9,052 bases of DNA from Bifidobacterium breve (GTDB taxonomy: Bacteria > Actinomycetota > Actinomycetes > Nanopelagicales > Nanopelagicaceae), in contig CAMBGL010000042.1 of NCBI GenBank assembly GCA_945866155.1, forward strand, positions 1 through 9,052. The letters are read 5' to 3'. The notes beneath the pieces are model-generated. The model was not told the DNA's origin and searched no databases. It saw only the letters and a program-made list of their open reading frames with translations. Of this stretch, positions 5,713-9,052 are shown one piece after another (the stretch's first letter is position 1; every line of letters starts with the position of its first letter). Position numbers and translations under genes: made by a program.

Positions 5713-7419
5713 ATGCGAAGTGCACATTGGTACGGCGGCAAAGATCGGGATTCCTATATACATCGCGCATGGATGCGACGTGGATTACCCAATGATGCTT
5801 TTGATGGACGACCACATATTGCAATAGCTAATACAGCATCAGACCTAACTCCATGTAACTCACATCTCAATGAAGTTATGGAGCATGTGAAAAATGGAAT
5901 TTGGGAGGCCGGGGGAGTTCCACTAAATATGCCGAGTGTTTCACTCGGTGAAACACAGATGCGCCCAACTGCGATGTTATGGCGCAATATGGCTGCAATG
6001 GCTACTGAAGAAATGATTCGCGCTAATCCAATTGATGGAGTTGTACTACTCGGTGGTTGCGATAAAACAATTCCTTCACTGCTCATGGCTGCAGCATCTG
6101 TTGATTTACCAGCCCTTGTTGTACCTGGTGGGCCGATGCTCACTGGAACATTTGAAGGAAATCCAATAGGTTGCGGAACAGATGTGTGGCGACTCAGTGA
6201 AGATGTTCGTGCAAAAAAATTGAGTGAAGCAAAATTCCTCAATTCTGAATCTTCCATGATTCGAAGCCGTGGTCATTGCAACACAATGGGAACTGCTTCA
6301 ACAATGGGTTCAATGGCTGAAGCACTTGGTATGACAATTCCAGGAACAGCAGGAACGCCGGCTGCGGATAGTCGCTTACTTCAAGCTGCCCAAGAATCTG
6401 GTCGCCTTATTGTTTCAATGGTTTTCGAAGATAGAAAACCTAGTGATGTTATGACTAAGGGATCTTTCCTCAATGCAATTGTCGCTCTTGCTGGAATCGG
6501 TGGCTCCACGAATGCAGTCGTGCATTTATTGGCAATAGCCGGAAGACTCGGTATCGACCTCACACTCAAGGACTTTGATAAAACAGGCTCACACGTTCCA
6601 CTATTAGTAAATCTTCAACCTGCAGGTAAGTATTTGATGGAGGATCTATATCGCGCAGGAGGATTACTCGCTGTTCTCAAAGAGCTAGAAGATTTATTAG
6701 ATCCAAAGGCAGTTACTGTTACTGGTAAGCCACTAACTTCATATTTATCTGAGGCAGAAATTTACGATACTGATGTAATTAGAAAGCGCCAGACACCTTT
6801 GCTCGAAGGCGCAGGAATTGCTGTTCTCACTGGCAACTTAGCTCCACTCGGCGCAGTCATCAAACCAGCTGCAGCTAGTGCACACTTGTTGCAACATAGA
6901 GGAAAAGCAATTGTTTTTGACAGCATCGAAGATTTCAAAAAACGAATTGATGATCCGGCACTTGATGTAGATGAAAATTCAGTTCTGATTCTTCGCGGCT
7001 GTGGTCCAAAGGGATATCCAGGTATGCCAGAAGTTGCAAATATGCCGCTTCCAAAGAAGTTATTAGAAAAAGGCGTACGCGATATGGTGCGTATTTGTGA
7101 TGGGCGAATGAGTGGAACTGCATATGGAACTGTTGTTCTCCATGTTGCACCAGAGGCTGCAGCTGGTGGACCACTTGCAGTTGTACAAACAGGGGACATC
7201 ATTGTTCTAGATGTAGCCGCGCGTACTCTCAACATAGATATTTCGGATGAAGAGCTAGCAAAGCGCACGCCGAATGCAGCAACAACGCAAGCATTTGCCT
7301 CACCCGATCGGGGATGGCAGAAGTTATATATAGACCACGTCATGCAAGCAGATACAGGAGCAGATAATGATTTTCTTACAGGTGGCAGCGGCTCAGAAGT
7401 TCTACGGGAGTCACACTAA
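5713..7419 (+). CDS. IlvD/Edd-family aldonate dehydratase, L-arabinonate dehydratase-like
   Basis: The 568-aa protein is a complete IlvD/Edd dehydratase. The three [2Fe-2S] ligand cysteines are C48 (TPCN), C116 (GGCDKT) and C189 (HCNTMGTAST). K118 corresponds to the carbamylated Mg-binding lysine and S467 in RMSGTAYGT to the catalytic serine. Other family landmarks are GGSTNAVVHLLAIAGR (263-278), GNLAPLGAV (374-382) and GCGPKGYPGMPE (429-440). From memory, the whole chain tracks Rhizobium L-arabinonate dehydratase more closely than branched-chain IlvD, including the WYGG start and the DTGAD-DFL-G tail. It should convert a pentonate, or a similar C4-C6 aldonate such as fuconate or galactonate, to the 2-keto-3-deoxy acid in the cytoplasm. 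The exact sugar is uncertain. A GGGAGG ribosome site lies 8 nt before the ATG. The stop codon abuts the next start (TAAATG). Confidence 0.93.
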   Translation: MRSAHWYGGKDRDSYIHRAWMRRGLPNDAFDGRPHIAIANTASDLTPCNSHLNEVMEHVKNGIWEAGGVPLNMPSVSLGETQMRPTAMLWRNMAAMATEEMIRANPIDGVVLLGGCDKTIPSLLMAAASVDLPALVVPGGPMLTGTFEGNPIGCGTDVWRLSEDVRAKKLSEAKFLNSESSMIRSRGHCNTMGTASTMGSMAEALGMTIPGTAGTPAADSRLLQAAQESGRLIVSMVFEDRKPSDVMTKGSFLNAIVALAGIGGSTNAVVHLLAIAGRLGIDLTLKDFDKTGSHVPLLVNLQPAGKYLMEDLYRAGGLLAVLKELEDLLDPKAVTVTGKPLTSYLSEAEIYDTDVIRKRQTPLLEGAGIAVLTGNLAPLGAVIKPAAASAHLLQHRGKAIVFDSIEDFKKRIDDPALDVDENSVLILRGCGPKGYPGMPEVANMPLPKKLLEKGVRDMVRICDGRMSGTAYGTVVLHVAPEAAAGGPLAVVQTGDIIVLDVAARTLNIDISDEELAKRTPNAATTQAFASPDRGWQKLYIDHVMQADTGADNDFLTGGSGSEVLRESH

Positions 7420-8109
7420 ATGAAACAAGCACTCGTAGTTCGTGGTGGCTGGGATGGCCACCAACCTGTTGAGACAACAAATTTTTTTATTCCATTTCTT
7501 GAAGCGAATGGCTTCAAGGTTCGTGTAGAAGAATCTCCTGATATTTATGCAGATGCAGAGTTCATGGCTACTGTTGATTTGATTCAACAGACAATGACAA
7601 TGTTCACAATTGAAAAAGAACAATTTCTTGGACTGCGCACCGCCATCGAAAATGGAACTGGCTTTGGAGGATGGCATGGTGGAATCGCTGATTCTTACCG
7701 CAACAATTCAGATTACCTACATCTAGTTGGTGGGCAGTTTGCTTGCCACCCAGGTAAGCACCCTGATGAACAAAAAGGTGAACAAGACGATAATTACATG
7801 CCATACACCGTTAATTTCTTGCCTGAAGCCGCTAATCACCCAATAACAAAGGGAATGAAAGATTTCGATTTAGTAACTGAGCAGTACTGGGTTCTCTCTG
7901 ATGACTACATTGATGTATTGGCAACAACTACCCAGAAAGTTCGCTCCTGGGATCCTTGGAATCGTGAAGTTACATCTCCTGCAGTTTGGACCCGCAATTG
8001 GGGCAAAGGCAAAATTTTTATTTGTACGCCAGGACACAACCTCAAAGTTGTGCAAGATCCTAATGTGAAGCAACTCATTGAAAGAGGTTTGTTGTGGGCA
8101 TCCCGCTAA
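7420..8109 (+). CDS. ThuA-like domain protein (trehalose-utilisation family)
   Basis: The 229-aa protein matches the ThuA-like family (class I glutamine-amidotransferase-like fold). It has an N-terminal ALVVRGGWDGHQP, a GGWHGGIADSYR core (83-94), GGQFACHPG (104-112), TEQYWVLSDD (153-162) and a C-terminal CTPGHNLKVVQDPNVKQLIERGLLWA. No catalytic cysteine nucleophile of a true amidotransferase is evident at the usual elbow, as is normal for ThuA. Family members act in disaccharide or keto-sugar catabolism, but the reaction is poorly defined. No signal peptide is seen. Translation starts immediately after the dehydratase stop, with ACGGGAG at 7404-7410 as ribosome site, so both are cotranscribed. 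The last 16 nt are shared with the Gfo/Idh gene, the ThuA-ThuB-type order. A T7 run near 7482 is in frame. Confidence 0.88.
   Translation: MKQALVVRGGWDGHQPVETTNFFIPFLEANGFKVRVEESPDIYADAEFMATVDLIQQTMTMFTIEKEQFLGLRTAIENGTGFGGWHGGIADSYRNNSDYLHLVGGQFACHPGKHPDEQKGEQDDNYMPYTVNFLPEAANHPITKGMKDFDLVTEQYWVLSDDYIDVLATTTQKVRSWDPWNREVTSPAVWTRNWGKGKIFICTPGHNLKVVQDPNVKQLIERGLLWASR
8081..8087 (+). promoter_or_regulatory. Ribosome binding site (AAAGAGG) deciding a GTG start
   Basis: AAAGAGG lies inside the ThuA-like coding region, 6 nt before the GTG at 8094. The GTG is the only start codon in the right frame that keeps the complete N-terminal nucleotide-binding strand of the Gfo/Idh protein; the first in-frame ATG is far inside it. 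Confidence 0.6.
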
Positions 8110-9052
8110 GAGTAGGAATTATTGGTACTGGAAATATCAGCACTCAGTACCTCACGCATATTCCAACACTGCCATCACTCAAGCTCATTGCACTTGCAGA
8201 CCTTGACGCGGCTCGCGCCACAGAAGTTGCCGCAAAAGCCGGTATTGAATCTAGAAGCGTTGATGAACTCTTTGCTTCCAAAGATATTGATGTCATTCTC
8301 AACCTCACAACACCAGATGCACATGCAATTATTGCAATGAAAGCCCTCACTGCTGGCAAGCATATTTATGGTGAAAAACCACTTGCCCTCTCAGTTGAAG
8401 AAGCAAAACCAATGATGGAACTTGCAAAGAGTTCCGGACTAAGAATTGGCAGCGCACCAGATACTGTTTTAGGAACTGGTATTCAAACATCTCGTGATTT
8501 ATTAGATTCTGGAAAAATTGGAAAGCCACTTGCAGCAAGTGCGTTCTGGTCTGCGCCAGGTCACGAACTCTGGCACCCAGCACCACAATTTTATTATTTG
8601 CCAGGTGCAGGACCTCTATTTGATATGGGTCCTTATTACCTCACCGCTCTTATAACTTTGCTCGGTCCAGTTGTTAACGTTATTGGAAGTTCAACTCACT
8701 CTGATCGAAAGCGCAGTGTTGCAACAGGTGATCTCGCTGGCACAGAACTCAGAGTTGAAGTTGAAACGCATATCACTGCTCTCCTTGAACACGCCTCCGG
8801 TGTTACATCAACAATTATGGTGAGTTTTGAAGTCTGGGCTGCACGACTTCCACGCATTGAGGTCTACGGAACTGAAGGAACAATTTCAGTGCCAGATCCG
8901 AATATGTTTAGCGATGAGGTTCAAATTTATACATCTTCAAATCGTGAATGGACGGTGGCACCAGCATCTGCGGGTTATAAAGAAGCAGGACGTGGATTTG
9001 GCCTTGCAGATATGGCGATTGCAATTGATAAAAATCAACCACATCGCGCATC
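8094..9052 (+). CDS. Gfo/Idh/MocA-family NAD(P)-dependent oxidoreductase (3' truncated by window)
   Basis: 319 complete codons are present and the gene runs off the right edge; family members are usually 330-390 aa, so little is missing. From the GTG start it reads VGIPLRVGIIGTGNIS, with the Rossmann GxGxxx motif at 11-16. The sugar-oxidoreductase EKP motif follows at 94-96 (GEKPLALS), and the catalytic-loop region GPLFDMGPYYLTAL surrounds D177, with tyrosine (Y181) where many members have histidine (DxGxH). The C-terminal alpha/beta substrate domain follows (ARLPRIEVYGTEGTISVPDP). It probably oxidises or reduces a sugar or inositol-like hydroxyl, commonly at C3. The start overlaps the ThuA-like gene by 16 nt in another frame, with AAAGAGG as ribosome site, so the two are translationally linked. 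The pairing recalls ThuB, though substrate and direction are unknown. Confidence 0.9.
   Translation, partial: MGIPLRVGIIGTGNISTQYLTHIPTLPSLKLIALADLDAARATEVAAKAGIESRSVDELFASKDIDVILNLTTPDAHAIIAMKALTAGKHIYGEKPLALSVEEAKPMMELAKSSGLRIGSAPDTVLGTGIQTSRDLLDSGKIGKPLAASAFWSAPGHELWHPAPQFYYLPGAGPLFDMGPYYLTALITLLGPVVNVIGSSTHSDRKRSVATGDLAGTELRVEVETHITALLEHASGVTSTIMVSFEVWAARLPRIEVYGTEGTISVPDPNMFSDEVQIYTSSNREWTVAPASAGYKEAGRGFGLADMAIAIDKNQPHRA

Noticed and set aside
5754..6257. Antisense frame of 167 codons at the dehydratase 5' half
   Set aside because: The opposite strand encodes the conserved Fe-S cluster region of the dehydratase, and the antisense product shows only low-complexity Ser/Pro/Ala composition.
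6762..7343. Long antisense frame (193 codons) inside the dehydratase gene
   Set aside because: It mirrors a highly conserved IlvD/Edd coding region, has no ribosome site or recognisable protein features, and is a shadow of codon bias.
7482..7488. T7 homopolymer in the ThuA-like gene as a possible phase-variation or frameshift site
   Set aside because: The frame is intact on both sides, and a single T7 is common in A/T-rich coding DNA.
8122..8586. Short frames on both strands at the start of the Gfo/Idh gene
   Set aside because: The third frame encodes an uninterrupted Gfo/Idh/MocA protein from 8094 to the window end, which explains the region.

Overview
The window looks like chromosomal DNA from a free-living, small-genome, moderately low-GC actinobacterium. 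The freshwater planktonic Nanopelagicales (acI) type is my best guess. This rests on A/T-leaning codon use, very tight gene packing, apparently leaderless promoters and a gene set of sugar catabolism plus OmpR-type signalling. It is an inference from style, since no taxonomic marker gene is present.

Left part (1-2667): a possible 14-codon gene tail at the left edge is followed by a strong intrinsic terminator. That terminator ends a leftward gene for a small secreted Ala/Lys-rich protein with a Pro/Lys-rich tail. Divergent from it, across about 140 bp, is a two-component system: an OmpR-family response regulator overlapping by 4 nt a two-pass membrane histidine kinase. The divergent layout makes the secreted protein a candidate target of the system.

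Middle part (2735-4675): an apparently leaderless gene encodes a Methyltransf_32-type SAM methyltransferase. It converges with, and overlaps by 24 nt, a leftward short-chain dehydrogenase/reductase (SDR).

Right part (3917-9052): a sugar or sugar-acid catabolic block. The SDR is divergent from an SMP-30/gluconolactonase-family lactonase, with promoters packed into under 50 bp. After a 104-bp gap holding a good -10 box and a small dyad come an IlvD/Edd-family dehydratase closely resembling L-arabinonate dehydratases, a ThuA-like protein and a Gfo/Idh/MocA oxidoreductase cut by the window edge. The last three are abutting or overlapping and clearly one operon. Together, dehydrogenase, lactonase and aldonate dehydratase give the upper half of a non-phosphorylative aldose oxidation route (aldose to lactone to aldonate to 2-keto-3-deoxyaldonate). 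The ThuA plus Gfo/Idh pair resembles the thuAB arrangement linked to 3-keto-sugar metabolism. No transporter, local regulator or 2-keto-3-deoxy-acid aldolase/dehydratase lies inside the window. No RNA genes, insertion sequences, CRISPR arrays or attachment sites were seen.
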